The notes beneath the pieces were generated by a model that did not search any database, was not told where the DNA came from, and saw nothing but the letters and a program-made list of their open reading frames with translations. 64,000 nt of DNA from Chryseobacterium indoltheticum. Its GTDB lineage: Bacteria > Bacteroidota > Bacteroidia > Flavobacteriales > Weeksellaceae. How positions within the stretch are numbered: position 1 is the stretch's first letter; the number at the start of each line of letters is the position of its first letter. The DNA lies in assembly GCF_003815915.1 (NCBI RefSeq), contig NZ_CP033929.1:992001-1056000 (forward strand), written 5' to 3'. Both the position numbers and the translations under genes were made by a program. Below, piece after piece: positions 36,886-46,096 of the stretch.

Positions 36886-37052
36886 CGCAAAGGCGCAATA
36901 AATTTGACAAGCTTTATGTTTTTAAGGCGCAAAGATTTTATCGAAGATAAAATTTAAGATATTTCCTTACCGGACATCTCTTGTCACACTGAGCTTGTCG
37001 AAGTGTTTTGCGCCTTAAAATATTTTCAAAGAAAAAAAATTGCGCCTTTGCG
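36886..37052. repeat. Mosaic inverted-repeat element between xylA and xylE
   Basis: Two nested perfect 14-bp inverted repeats: CGCAAAGGCGCAAT (36886-36899) with ATTGCGCCTTTGCG (37039-37052), and TTTTAAGGCGCAAA (36920-36933) with TTTGCGCCTTAAAA (37007-37020). Between the inner arms lies TGTCACACTGAGCTTGTCGA, a sequence that looks like a dispersed repeat. The whole is about 167 bp and MITE-like, with no ORF. Confidence -1.
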
Positions 37053-37063
37053 ACTAACCAATA

Positions 37064-38392
37064 TTACAAGTATTGATTAATAATACTCTCAAGATATTCC
37101 TGCTTTCCGCTTTCTCTACCAACTTCTCCCAAACCTTGAGCATAAGTTGCAAGATCAGTTAAAGAAAGATTTCCGTCTTCAAAATCCTTCCCTTTTCCAC
37201 TGTCGAAAGAAGAATATCTGCTAGTTCTGATTTCAGAATATTTTGATTTTTCTAAAATTTTATCTGCAGCTAAGAATGATCTAGCAAAATTGTCCATTCC
37301 GCTAATGTGAGCGATAAAAATATCTTCAAGATCTGTAGAATTTCTTCTGATTTTAGCATCGAAATTCACACCTCCACCTTGGAAACCTCCTGCCTGGATG
37401 ATCACCAACATCGCCTGAGTCATTTCATATAGATCAACCGGGAACTGGTCTGTATCCCAACCGTTTTGGTAATCTCCTCTGTTCGCATCGATGCTTCCCA
37501 AAACATTATTATCAGCAGCAACCTGAAGTTCATGCTCAAAAGTGTGCTGTGCTAAAGTCGCGTGGTTTACTTCAAGATTTAATTTAAAATCATCCAATAA
37601 ATCGTACTGACGAAGGAAGTTTAAACAAGTTGCTGCATCAAAATCATATTGGTGTTTTGTAGGTTCCATTGGTTTTGGCTCGATAAAGAAAGTTCCTTTG
37701 AATCCCTGAGCTCTTGCATAATCTTTAGCCAAATGTAAAAACTTCGCCATATGTTCCTGCTCACGCTTCATATTCGTGTTTAGAAGTGACATATAACCTT
37801 CACGACCGCCCCAGAATACATAGTTTTCTCCACCTAATTTGATGGTTGCATCCAACGCATTTTTCACCTGTCCGCCAGCGTAAGCCAAAACGTCAAATGA
37901 AGGATTGGTCGCTGCACCGTTCATAAATCTTGGGTTTGAAAAACAGTTTGAAGTTCCCCAAAGCAATTTTACACCTGAAGCAGCTTGTTTTTCCTTAGCA
38001 TAATCGGTAATGAATTCTAATCTTTTCGTAGATTCTGTGAAATTATCTGCTTCATCAATCAAATCATAATCGTGGAAACAGTAATAAGGAACGCCTAATT
38101 TTGTGAAAAATTCGAACGCAGCATCCATTTTTTCTGTTGCTCTTTGTTTTGCATCAGAAGCGGTTAACCAGTCAAATTGTTGAGTTCCAGCACCGAACGG
38201 ATCTCCACCGGTTGCGCAGAATGTGTGCCAGTAAGCAGAAGCAAATTTGAAATATTCTTTCATTGTTTTTCCGCGAACCACCAAATTCTCATCGTAAAAT
38301 TTGAATGCCAACGGATTGTCAGACTCTCTTCCCTCAAACTGAATTTTATCTATTCCTTTAAAATACTCTTTGTTTCCTGTTGTAATTGCCAT
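37064..38392 (-). CDS. xylA: Xylose isomerase
   Basis: 442 residues, the length of class II xylose isomerases. Active-site residues are in place: His107 and Asp110 in [10 protein letters not shown], Glu238 and Lys240 in [15 protein letters not shown], Glu274 and His277 in [12 protein letters not shown], Asp302 in GSIDANRGD, Asp313 and Asp315 in WDTDQFP and Asp345 in GGVNFDAK. It interconverts D-xylose and D-xylulose using two divalent metals. It is followed by xylE and preceded by xylB, all on the minus strand. Confidence -1.
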   Translation of the reverse strand: MAITTGNKEYFKGIDKIQFEGRESDNPLAFKFYDENLVVRGKTMKEYFKFASAYWHTFCATGGDPFGAGTQQFDWLTASDAKQRATEKMDAAFEFFTKLGVPYYCFHDYDLIDEADNFTESTKRLEFITDYAKEKQAASGVKLLWGTSNCFSNPRFMNGAATNPSFDVLAYAGGQVKNALDATIKLGGENYVFWGGREGYMSLLNTNMKREQEHMAKFLHLAKDYARAQGFKGTFFIEPKPMEPTKHQYDFDAATCLNFLRQYDLLDDFKLNLEVNHATLAQHTFEHELQVAADNNVLGSIDANRGDYQNGWDTDQFPVDLYEMTQAMLVIIQAGGFQGGGVNFDAKIRRNSTDLEDIFIAHISGMDNFARSFLAADKILEKSKYSEIRTSRYSSFDSGKGKDFEDGNLSLTDLATYAQGLGEVGRESGKQEYLESIINQYL

Positions 38393-38434
38393 TATATTGA
38401 TTTTATATTTTTTATTTATTTAATTGTCTGTTTT

Positions 38435-38489
38435 AAAATTCATCATAATTATTTCCCGAGCCCTCAAGGGTATAATTTTGATGGGTTTT
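38435..38489. repeat. Hairpin with CCCTTTAGGG-type core, copy 4 (reverse orientation)
   Basis: AAAATTCATCATAATTAT pairs imperfectly with ATAATTTTGATGGGTTTT around CCCGAGCCCTCAAGGG, a diverged reverse-oriented core. It lies in the xylB-xylA gap. Confidence -1.
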
Positions 38490-38535
38490 ACGAAATTTTC
38501 CTCCCTTTAGGGTTGGGGAAAAGAAAATTTCTTTT
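38490..38535. repeat. Hairpin with CCCTTTAGGG-type core, copy 5
   Basis: CGAAATTTTC pairs with GAAAATTTCT around CTCCCTTTAGGGTTGGGG. It abuts copy 4, repeating the tandem arrangement of copies 2 and 3 near uxaB. Confidence -1.
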
Positions 38536-38551
38536 AGCCTAAACCTTAGAC

Positions 38552-40036
38552 TCAGCTTAAAACTTTTTCAAGTTTTGTTTTCCACTTACCATAGCTTTCT
38601 CTGTATTGGTCCATATTTTTAAAATCAGGAATGTAGGTGGTGGTAATGTCTTTTTCTGTTAAAATATCGTTGAGTGTATCAAATGCTCCTGCTCCAATTG
38701 CTGCTGCTCTTGCTGCTCCGGTAGAACCTGTGGTATCAAAAATTCTGATTTCTGTATCTAGTAAGGATGCAATCGATTGCGCAAATAAGGAAGAACGAAA
38801 TAAATTGTCTCCTCCAGCTTTGATAATTCCTTTTTGAAGACCGTCATTCATCAAAATTTCAGTTCCATACACGAAAGAGTAGGCAATACCTTCCAATCCG
38901 GCTCTGAACAAATGAACACTTTTGTGACGGTTAAAATTGACATTATAAGTTGATGAACCGATGTCTTTATTTTTTAAAACTCTTTCAGCACCGTTTCCGA
39001 ATGGTAAAACGATAACTCCATCTGATCCGATTGGTATTTGTGAAGCTAAATCATTCAGTTCCTGATAAGAATGTCTTTTCTGGTCTACCTGATGTCTCAG
39101 CCAGCTGTACTGAATTCCGGCACCATTTAAACAAAGCATTTTCCCGATTCTAGGTTGCTCTTTTGTATGATTAATGTGTGCAAAATTGTTTACTCGCACA
39201 GATTCTTTAGAATGAATATTATTAGTCACTCCATAAACAACTCCAGAAGTTCCTCCAGTTGCAGCGATCTCTCCGGGGTTCATTACGTTTAGTGATAAAG
39301 CGTTATTCGGCTGATCTCCTGCTCTGTACAAAATTGGGATACCTTCTGGCAAACCGCTTTCTTCAGCACCCTGTTTTGAAACAACACATTGCTCCGTGAA
39401 ATTTTCTACAACCGTTGAAACCAAAGATTCATCAATCCCCCAATGATTCAATAATGTTTTTGAAGCCTGATGTTTCTGGAAATCCCAAAGTACACCTTCA
39501 GATAATCCTGTGACTGTTGTCGTTGCTTCTCCGCTTAACTTTAAAGCAATAAAATCTCCGGGAAGCATAAATTTCCAGATCTTTTCATATACTTCCGGCT
39601 CATTTTCTTTGACCCATTTTAATTTTGAAGCAGTGAAATTTCCCGGTGAATTCAAAAGTTTATTCATACAAACTTCCTCACCGAGATCATCAAAAGCTTG
39701 ATCGCCGGTTTCTACCGCTCGGCTGTCGCACCAAATAATGGAAGGACGCAAAACTTCTTTGTTCTTACCCACCAAAACCAAACCGTGCATCTGATAAGAA
39801 ATACCAATTCCTTTGATGTCATTTTTATCGATGTGGCTTTCTGCAATCACTTTTTGAGTTAAAATTCTGAGATTCTGCCACCATTGTTCCGGATCTTGTT
39901 CTGCCCAGCCAATCTTTGGAGAATCGATGGACATCTCGCTTTCCGGATATTTTGCATGGGCGATCACTCTGCCCTGTTCATCCACGATAGAAGCCTTTAT
40001 TGATGAGCTTCCAACATCATATCCTATAAACTTCAT
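38552..40036 (-). CDS. xylB: Xylulokinase (FGGY family)
   Basis: 494 residues. The N-terminal ATPase-fold phosphate loop is GYDVGSSSIKASIVDEQGRV (residues 4-23). The conserved ISYQMHGLVLVG follows near residue 85, the catalytic-Asp region AGDQPNNAL lies in the middle and the C-terminal FGGY signature includes GIIKAGGDNLFRSSLFAQ. It phosphorylates D-xylulose made by XylA. A LacI-type palindrome lies about 220 bp upstream, and a second very good match lies inside the coding sequence at 38768-38783. FGGY kinases differ in substrate, but the xylA/xylE context makes xylulose by far the best choice. Confidence -1.
   Translation of the reverse strand: MKFIGYDVGSSSIKASIVDEQGRVIAHAKYPESEMSIDSPKIGWAEQDPEQWWQNLRILTQKVIAESHIDKNDIKGIGISYQMHGLVLVGKNKEVLRPSIIWCDSRAVETGDQAFDDLGEEVCMNKLLNSPGNFTASKLKWVKENEPEVYEKIWKFMLPGDFIALKLSGEATTTVTGLSEGVLWDFQKHQASKTLLNHWGIDESLVSTVVENFTEQCVVSKQGAEESGLPEGIPILYRAGDQPNNALSLNVMNPGEIAATGGTSGVVYGVTNNIHSKESVRVNNFAHINHTKEQPRIGKMLCLNGAGIQYSWLRHQVDQKRHSYQELNDLASQIPIGSDGVIVLPFGNGAERVLKNKDIGSSTYNVNFNRHKSVHLFRAGLEGIAYSFVYGTEILMNDGLQKGIIKAGGDNLFRSSLFAQSIASLLDTEIRIFDTTGSTGAARAAAIGAGAFDTLNDILTEKDITTTYIPDFKNMDQYRESYGKWKTKLEKVLS
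38768..38783. promoter_or_regulatory. LacI-type operator-like site inside xylB
   Basis: TGCAATCGATTGCGCA contains the same perfect palindrome GCAATCGATTGC as the site before susC, and continues into CAAAT like the kduI site. It is in codons for AIAQSIASL near the xylB 3' end, so it may be coincidence or an internal roadblock or looping site. Confidence -1.
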
Positions 40037-40347
40037 TAATAAATTAATAATTGTTAACCTTTAAATGTAATAATTTTATCTAATACTGTATAAATTTTTA
40101 GGAATATGAGAAATAGATTTTTTATAAGTTTGTTAATCGTTTATTTATAGGGAGTTAGAAAACTTTTTCCCAATATAAAATTGTTGAAAGTTCAAGAGAA
40201 ATTCAAAAAATAACCTTCAGATATTCCCCGAAAAGTTAGCTGAACAAGCTTATTGGAGTAATCGATTGCACAAATGGTTTATTTTTAATTTAATGTTCAT
40301 CCTTTTTATATCTGAAATTTCATTAATTTTAAATAAATGCATAGTCT
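40037..40347. promoter_or_regulatory. Divergent control region of xylB and a lipoprotein gene
   Basis: 311 bp without an ORF. It contains GTAATCGATTGCAC at 40258-40271, related to the LacI-type sites of the uronate locus, 222 bp from xylB and 77 bp from the divergent lipoprotein gene. The rest is AT-rich and shows nothing clear. Confidence -1.
40258..40271. promoter_or_regulatory. LacI-type operator-like half-degenerate site
   Basis: GTAATCGATTGCAC followed by AAATG keeps the ATCGATTGC core and the CAAATG tail of the kduI site (CGCAAATG), but the left arm is diverged (GTA for TGCA). Confidence -1.
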
Positions 40348-41397
40348 ATGAAATCTGTTTTGATAGTTCTCTTATTTTTACTCTTTAATTGTGGAAAAAA
40401 ACAAACTGAAAAGAAAACGCTGAATCAGTCGGCTTCTATATCAAAAAATGACATGCCGATAAAAGAAACTAAACAGAAAATTGATATTCTTAAAATTTTA
40501 TTGGATGAAGAAATAGGTACTGAAAAACCTGAGAAAGTAGATTACGAAAACTATTCGGTTTCTTTTAGAAATGATGGTGATTCTTACAGTGTTTCTTTTC
40601 TGAAAATTGCTTCAGAAGATCTCAATAAAGATGGGATTGCAGACTATATAATAGAAAGAAATTCAGAAGGAATGCTTGGAGGAAATGCAAATACAAACTC
40701 TGAAATTTCATACATCATTATGGGAAAAGATGACCATATTCAGGATAAGCATAGAATTCTTACTTATGCACCTTTCTCATATAATATTTTAGATAATATA
40801 GCGTACAAAAACGGAGTTTTAAAGGCAACTGCCACACAAAATTACCGTACTTATTCTAAACCCGAAGAAGAACTGGAATCTGCGGATTTATCTTTTATTT
40901 ATAAAGATGGAAATGTATACGAAGAAACCTATTTGTCTAACTGTGAGCTGGCAAAATGGAAAAATAAGAAAGTATTAAAAAATGCATCAGAATCATTCAG
41001 AACGATTGATATGCATAATTATACTGAAGTTTTGAATGAGAAATTTAATGCTAAGGATTTTGAATGTACAGTGGAACTTTCGGGTTGTGACAATTTAGAT
41101 TTAATAGTAGAAGGAAATTTTATAACGTCAGATCTAAGTCAGAAAAATATTGATCGCAAGATGAAACAATTTTTGAATTTTCTGGTTCAAAATACAAGCC
41201 TTACCGAGGATTTTAAAATTGTGCAAAGTCATTATTTAAGTAATCCTGTGTCGGAAGAGCTCGTTACAAAAGGAAAACTTTCATTTAATATTTTCACGAA
41301 TAAAGAAAAAGGTAAAATAAATTTCCGTTTGGTTTTAAATAAAGATAACAATCAAAATCAAGCTGAAAATTGGGAAATAACTACACGAAAAAAATAG
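40348..41397 (+). CDS. Hypothetical lipoprotein
   Basis: 349 residues. The signal MKSVLIVLLFLLFNC has the lipobox LFNC, followed by a Lys-rich linker. A region with DLNKDGIADYIIERN (about 95-109) resembles a calcium-binding or FG-GAP-like Asp-rich loop. The C-terminal half is beta-rich. I do not recognise a family. It is divergent from xylB and ends at a bidirectional terminator shared with deoD, so it is probably monocistronic. Confidence -1.
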   Translation: MKSVLIVLLFLLFNCGKKQTEKKTLNQSASISKNDMPIKETKQKIDILKILLDEEIGTEKPEKVDYENYSVSFRNDGDSYSVSFLKIASEDLNKDGIADYIIERNSEGMLGGNANTNSEISYIIMGKDDHIQDKHRILTYAPFSYNILDNIAYKNGVLKATATQNYRTYSKPEEELESADLSFIYKDGNVYEETYLSNCELAKWKNKKVLKNASESFRTIDMHNYTEVLNEKFNAKDFECTVELSGCDNLDLIVEGNFITSDLSQKNIDRKMKQFLNFLVQNTSLTEDFKIVQSHYLSNPVSEELVTKGKLSFNIFTNKEKGKINFRLVLNKDNNQNQAENWEITTRKK

Positions 41398-41409
41398 AAG
41401 TCTATAACT

Positions 41410-41444
41410 AAAAAGAGCTCTACTCATTAAGTAGAACTCTTTTT
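41410..41444. terminator. Bidirectional terminator between the lipoprotein gene and deoD
   Basis: AAAAAGAGCTCTACT pairs with AGTAGAACTCTTTTT around a short loop. A-runs and T-runs on both sides suit termination of both convergent genes. Confidence -1.
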
Positions 41445-41462
41445 ATTTGTATCAATTGATTC

Positions 41463-42173
41463 TTAAATCACTTTCAAACCTGCTTCCAAAGCCAATTCGA
41501 TCATTGGTTTCAAAGCTGTTTCTCTTTCGTCAGCCGAAATAAATTCTTTGGTTGGGATAATATCAGAAACCGTAAGAATCGTTGCTGCATTTTTACCTAA
41601 ATGTTTAGCATTGGCAAACAATCCGAAAGCTTCCATTTCTACTGCTGGGCAATTGTATTTCGTAGCAATTGCAGGAGTTGCAGGATCTTTTCTGTAAAAA
41701 ATATCACTGCTGTGAATGTTGGTTGCTTTAGTTTTTAAAGATAATTCTTCAGCCGTTTTGTTGATGATATCATAAATATTTCCCTGATGAGAAAAAATCT
41801 CTTCTTCAAATCCCCAAGCATATTTTGCATACGTACTTTCGCTGGCTGCATTTTCTACATTTAAAATATCGAATAATTTTACATCACTCGAATATCCGCC
41901 ACAAGTTCCGATTCTGATGATCGTATCGACTTCATATTCTGTGTACAGCTCAAAAGAATAAATTCCGATACTTGGAAAGCCCATTCCGCTTGCTCCCACA
42001 GAGATTTCTTTCCCTTTGTAAGTTCCGGTGTAATAAAAAATACCTCTCGTTTGACTTACTAATTTTGCGTTTTCAAGGAAGTTTTCAGCGATATATTTTG
42101 CACGAAGCGGATCTCCCGGTTGCAAAACAACTTTGGCAATCTCTCCCTTTTTTGCACTGATGTGTACGCTCAT
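41463..42173 (-). CDS. deoD: Purine-nucleoside phosphorylase DeoD
   Basis: 236 residues, the size of hexameric DeoD enzymes. Motifs are MSVHISAKKGEIAKVVLQPGDPLRAKYIAE at the N-terminus, with the phosphate-binding PGDPLRAK, then GMGFPSIGIYSFEL, IRIGTCGGYS and the nucleoside-binding PAVEMEAFGL. It splits purine nucleosides with phosphate to base and ribose-1-phosphate in salvage. It stands alone, convergent with the lipoprotein gene, and has a normal ATG start. Confidence -1.
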   Translation of the reverse strand: MSVHISAKKGEIAKVVLQPGDPLRAKYIAENFLENAKLVSQTRGIFYYTGTYKGKEISVGASGMGFPSIGIYSFELYTEYEVDTIIRIGTCGGYSSDVKLFDILNVENAASESTYAKYAWGFEEEIFSHQGNIYDIINKTAEELSLKTKATNIHSSDIFYRKDPATPAIATKYNCPAVEMEAFGLFANAKHLGKNAATILTVSDIIPTKEFISADERETALKPMIELALEAGLKVI

Positions 42174-42341
42174 ATTTTTGTTTTAAATTTTTTACAAAGA
42201 TAACAATTTGTGGATTGAGAACGGTAAAATGATATTATTCAGGAACTTTTCAAATAATAATATATAATCCTTTTTAAAGTTTAAAATACACTTTCATTAT
42301 CTTTTTATTTTAACATTTCTTAACGTGTGACTTTTATTTCT

Positions 42342-42349
42342 TATTTTTG
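42342..42349 (+). promoter_or_regulatory. Promoter -7 element for the DPP-IV-like peptidase gene
   Basis: TATTTTTG matches TAnnTTTG and lies 20 bp before the ATG at 42369. Confidence -1.
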
Positions 42350-42368
42350 ACGGATTCAATTTTATGCA

Positions 42369-44510
42369 ATGAAATTATATAAATTTTCTTTATTAATGGT
42401 TGTTTTGGGTGGAACAGCGTTGGCTCAAAACCAGAAATTTACCATGGCGGAAGCTGTAAACGGCATGAGAAGTAATCTTGCGGTGAAAAATATTTCACAG
42501 TTTTCTTGGTCAAGCGACAGCAAATCTTATATTCAGGCTGTAAAAGGTGGATATTTAACGACAGATCTTAAGACAAACAAGCAAGATACATTGATCTCTC
42601 TTTACCAGTTGAACAAAAATTTTGCTGATGAAAAGCTAAAAGGCCTTCCTCCTGTAAAATTTATCACCAATTCTGAAGCTTATATAACGGCTAATAATCA
42701 AATGTATTGGCTTGAGAAATCGGGTAACGACTGGAAGGTAAAACGTTCGGCAACATTAGGAGATAATCCCGCAAATGTAAAAATGCTTGCAGATAATCAG
42801 ACTTTGGTTTATACTAAAAATAATAATCTTTTCATCAATAAAAACGGAAAAGAAGTTGCAATAACGAATGATTCTAACGAAAATATTCTGAACGGAGCTT
42901 CTAATGTTCATAGAAACGAATTTGGTATTGACACCGGAATCTTCCCGTCTCCCAATTCTGAAAATGTAGCTTTTTACAGAATGGATCAGACTATGGTTGC
43001 AGATTATCCTGTGATTGACTGGTCTGTAACTCCTGCTGTGAATACCAATATTAAATATCCAATGGCAGGAAAGACTTCTCATGAAGTGACATTGGGAGTG
43101 TATAATATTAAAAATCAAAAGACCACTTTCCTAAAAGTGGAAGGCGAAAAAGACCAATATCTTACGGCAGTTACCTGGAGTCCGGATTCTAAATTCATTT
43201 TTGTAGGGGTTTTAAACAGAGGTCAGAATCATTTAAAAATGAATCAGTATGACGCTGTTACCGGAAACTTTGTGAAAACTTTATTTGAAGAAACCAGCGA
43301 CAAATATGTTGAACCTCAACATCCTTTACTGTTCTTCCCGAATTCAAATACAGATTTTATCTGGCAAAGTCAGAGAACGGGTTACAATCATTTGTTTCAC
43401 TACAGCTTAGAAAAAGGTTTAATTGCTCAAATCACAAAAGGAGATTGGTTGGTAACCGATATTTTAGGGTTTAATGAAAAGAAAAAAGAGATCTATTATG
43501 TTTCTACACAGGAAAGCCCGATGGAAAGACATATCTACAGAATCAACTGGAATACTTTCAAAACTCAGAAATTAGACAATGCGGAAGGAACGCACGCTGC
43601 AGTATTGAGCAGCGACGGTAATTATTTATATGATACGTATAGCAATGCAGCGTCTCCGAGAGTTGCCGATATTCTCAATACTTCAACTTTGAAAGCAACA
43701 AATATTTTAAAGTCTGAAGATCCGCTGAAAAATTATCTTCGTCCACAAATTAAAAATATCAACTTAAAAGCTGACGACGGAACTTTATTATACGGAAAGA
43801 TTATTCTTCCAACTAATTTCGATCCTAATAAAAAATATCCAGCTATTGTTTATTTATACAATGGCCCGCATTTGCAATTGGTAACCAATACTTTCCCGGC
43901 TTCAGGAAATCTTTGGTATGAATATATGGCTCAAAACGGATATATTATTTTTACAATGGACGGAAGAGGTTCATCAAACAGAGGGATGAAATTCGAACAG
44001 GCTGTTTTCAGAAATCTGGGAACAGTAGAAATGAAAGATCAAATGCAAGGTGTGAAATATCTGATGTCTCTTCCTTACGTAGATGAGGAAAGAATGGGAA
44101 TTCACGGCTGGAGTTTTGGTGGATTTATGACAACAAGTTTTATGCTTAAGGAGCCAAATGTTTTCAAAGTAGGTGTTGCGGGAGGTCCGGTAATCGACTG
44201 GAATATGTACGAAACGATGTACACTGAAAGATATATGGATACGCCTCAGGAAAATCCTGAAGGTTACAAAACAGCAAATCTTTTAGATAAAGTTCAGAAT
44301 CTTCAGGGTAAATTACTGATGATTCACGGCGCTCAGGATGATGTTGTGGTATGGCAACATTCTGTGAAATTTCTTAAATCTGCTGTTGACAACGGTATTC
44401 AGCTTGATTATTTTGTTTATCCGGGACATCCGCACAATGTGGTTGGGAAAGACAGAGTGCATTTGATGCAAAAAGTGACCGATTATTTTGATTTATACTT
44501 AAAGAAATAA
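42369..44510 (+). CDS. Dipeptidyl peptidase IV-like S9 peptidase, exported
   Basis: 713 residues with a signal peptide (MKLYKFSLLMVVLGGTALAQ). A beta-propeller DPP-IV N-terminal domain (about 90-450) contains GIFPSPNSENVAFYRMDQT. The C-terminal alpha/beta-hydrolase domain carries Ser582 in HGWSFGGFM, Asp657 in GAQDDVV and His689 in PGHPHNV, a complete triad. The family removes X-Pro dipeptides from peptide N-termini in the periplasm and supports amino-acid scavenging. It has its own promoter-like element and a terminator shared with the convergent amylase gene. Confidence -1.
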   Translation: MKLYKFSLLMVVLGGTALAQNQKFTMAEAVNGMRSNLAVKNISQFSWSSDSKSYIQAVKGGYLTTDLKTNKQDTLISLYQLNKNFADEKLKGLPPVKFITNSEAYITANNQMYWLEKSGNDWKVKRSATLGDNPANVKMLADNQTLVYTKNNNLFINKNGKEVAITNDSNENILNGASNVHRNEFGIDTGIFPSPNSENVAFYRMDQTMVADYPVIDWSVTPAVNTNIKYPMAGKTSHEVTLGVYNIKNQKTTFLKVEGEKDQYLTAVTWSPDSKFIFVGVLNRGQNHLKMNQYDAVTGNFVKTLFEETSDKYVEPQHPLLFFPNSNTDFIWQSQRTGYNHLFHYSLEKGLIAQITKGDWLVTDILGFNEKKKEIYYVSTQESPMERHIYRINWNTFKTQKLDNAEGTHAAVLSSDGNYLYDTYSNAASPRVADILNTSTLKATNILKSEDPLKNYLRPQIKNINLKADDGTLLYGKIILPTNFDPNKKYPAIVYLYNGPHLQLVTNTFPASGNLWYEYMAQNGYIIFTMDGRGSSNRGMKFEQAVFRNLGTVEMKDQMQGVKYLMSLPYVDEERMGIHGWSFGGFMTTSFMLKEPNVFKVGVAGGPVIDWNMYETMYTERYMDTPQENPEGYKTANLLDKVQNLQGKLLMIHGAQDDVVVWQHSVKFLKSAVDNGIQLDYFVYPGHPHNVVGKDRVHLMQKVTDYFDLYLKK

Positions 44511-44555
44511 TAAAAAGAAATCCAGTCTTGTAAAAGGCTGGATTTCTTTGTTTTA
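44511..44555. terminator. Bidirectional terminator between the peptidase and amylase genes
   Basis: AAAGAAATCCAGTCTT pairs with AAGGCTGGATTTCTTT around GTAA, with A-run and T-run flanks. It lies just after the peptidase stop and ahead of the convergent amylase stop. Confidence -1.
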
Positions 44556-44581
44556 AAGACTAATGATGTGTTGAAAAAACT

Positions 44582-46054
44582 TTATTCAGGGATCCAGACA
44601 CTCACATTTCCTGCAGGAACCGGAAAATCTCCCCAGCCATCTTCTCTTATTTGTACTTTTTCTTCAGATCTTCCCAATGCGTCATAAAAAGTTCTTCCAA
44701 TATATCTTTCACCCATTTCCATAGGTTTATCGTATGCATCTTTATTACTAAGAACAACGGCACATCCTTCATGCTCGTCATCACCTTCACGAATCCAGCC
44801 TAAACAATTGGCATCTTCAAAATAGTCTCTTTGTAATCCGTAAGCATTTTCTTTTCTTGCTTTTAAAAGCTCTTCAATACCATCTACTTTTTCTAAAAAT
44901 ATTTCCTGCTCGTTTCCTTCACGGTCGGTATCTTTATAATGAGCTCCATACAAATCAGGATAAAAAATACAAGGATAACCTTTTTCTCTCAGTAAAATAA
45001 GTGCATATGCGAGAGGCTTAAACCATGCTTCAACTGGCGCTTCAAGATCTTGTAATGGCTGTGTATCGTGATTGTCGACCAGACTTACAGAATGCATAGG
45101 ATCGGCTTCCGTTAAAGTATAAGCAAGAATATTTCTCAAATCATAAGAATCTGCTTCTTTGGATGCATTGTGAAAATTGTTTTGTAACGAACTGTCAAAA
45201 AGACTCATGCAGCCTTCTGTTGCTTCAATGTATTTCTGTAATAAATTGAGTTGCCCGGGAGCCCAATATTCACCAACGGCAAAAATATTCTTTCCGGAGT
45301 TGGAACGTAGCATCGTTAACCATTCTTTATAAAATTCAAAAGAAATATGCTTTAGAGCATCCAGCCTTACACCGTCAAAACCAGTTTCGTCAAAATACCA
45401 TTTTGCCCATTTATTCAATTCTTCACGCACATGAGGATTTCGATGTTCGATGTCATTAAACATGAGGTAATCATAATTTCCTTTCTCGTCATCAATCATC
45501 TCTTCCCAGTCGTCACCATATTCAGACTTTATTTTATAGATGTGCGAATCTCTTCCTTCAGCATAATCTACACCGCTGAAACAAGTGAAATTCCATTCAA
45601 AATCTGAATACTTTTTTCCACGTCCCGGGAAAGTAAATTTTGTATACGATTCTATTTCAATTTCTGAAGAAATAATCTTTTCCCGATTATTTTCATCAAC
45701 TTTTACAACTTTAAATTTTTCTAATTCATCACCACCACCTTTGTGTCCCAAAACAACATCTACAATAACCTGAATATTATTTTCTTTTAAACTTTTAATC
45801 GCTTTTATATAATCATCCTTGGTTCCGTATTTTGTGGCTATTGAGTTTTTTTGGTCAAATTCACCAAGGTCAAAAAGATCATAAGCATCATATCCTACAG
45901 AATATCCACCATTTGTGCCTTTGTAAGCCGGTGGAAACCAGGCTGAGGTGATGCCGAGTTGAGATAAATAATTTGCTTGTTCTTCTGCGTGCTTCCATAG
46001 TTTTCCGTCTCCTTCTGAGTACCAGTGGAAAAACTGAATCATGGTTTGGTTCAT
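44582..46054 (-). CDS. Alpha-amylase, GH13 family, cytoplasmic type
   Basis: 490 residues with no signal peptide, so probably cytoplasmic. GH13 catalytic residues are the nucleophile Asp232 in GVRLDALKHIS, the acid/base Glu262 in FAVGEYW and Asp330 in LVDNHDTQP. The opening MIQFFHWYSEGDGKLW and the PPAYKG segment match the GH13_5-type intracellular amylases such as E. coli AmyA. It hydrolyses alpha-1,4-glucans, probably glycogen or maltodextrins. The dinB gene lies upstream on the same strand, 42 bp away, but has no evident functional link. Confidence -1.
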   Translation of the reverse strand: MNQTMIQFFHWYSEGDGKLWKHAEEQANYLSQLGITSAWFPPAYKGTNGGYSVGYDAYDLFDLGEFDQKNSIATKYGTKDDYIKAIKSLKENNIQVIVDVVLGHKGGGDELEKFKVVKVDENNREKIISSEIEIESYTKFTFPGRGKKYSDFEWNFTCFSGVDYAEGRDSHIYKIKSEYGDDWEEMIDDEKGNYDYLMFNDIEHRNPHVREELNKWAKWYFDETGFDGVRLDALKHISFEFYKEWLTMLRSNSGKNIFAVGEYWAPGQLNLLQKYIEATEGCMSLFDSSLQNNFHNASKEADSYDLRNILAYTLTEADPMHSVSLVDNHDTQPLQDLEAPVEAWFKPLAYALILLREKGYPCIFYPDLYGAHYKDTDREGNEQEIFLEKVDGIEELLKARKENAYGLQRDYFEDANCLGWIREGDDEHEGCAVVLSNKDAYDKPMEMGERYIGRTFYDALGRSEEKVQIREDGWGDFPVPAGNVSVWIPE

Positions 46055-46096
46055 AGTTAATATATTTTGATGAGATTATTCAATGAAAATCAATTT

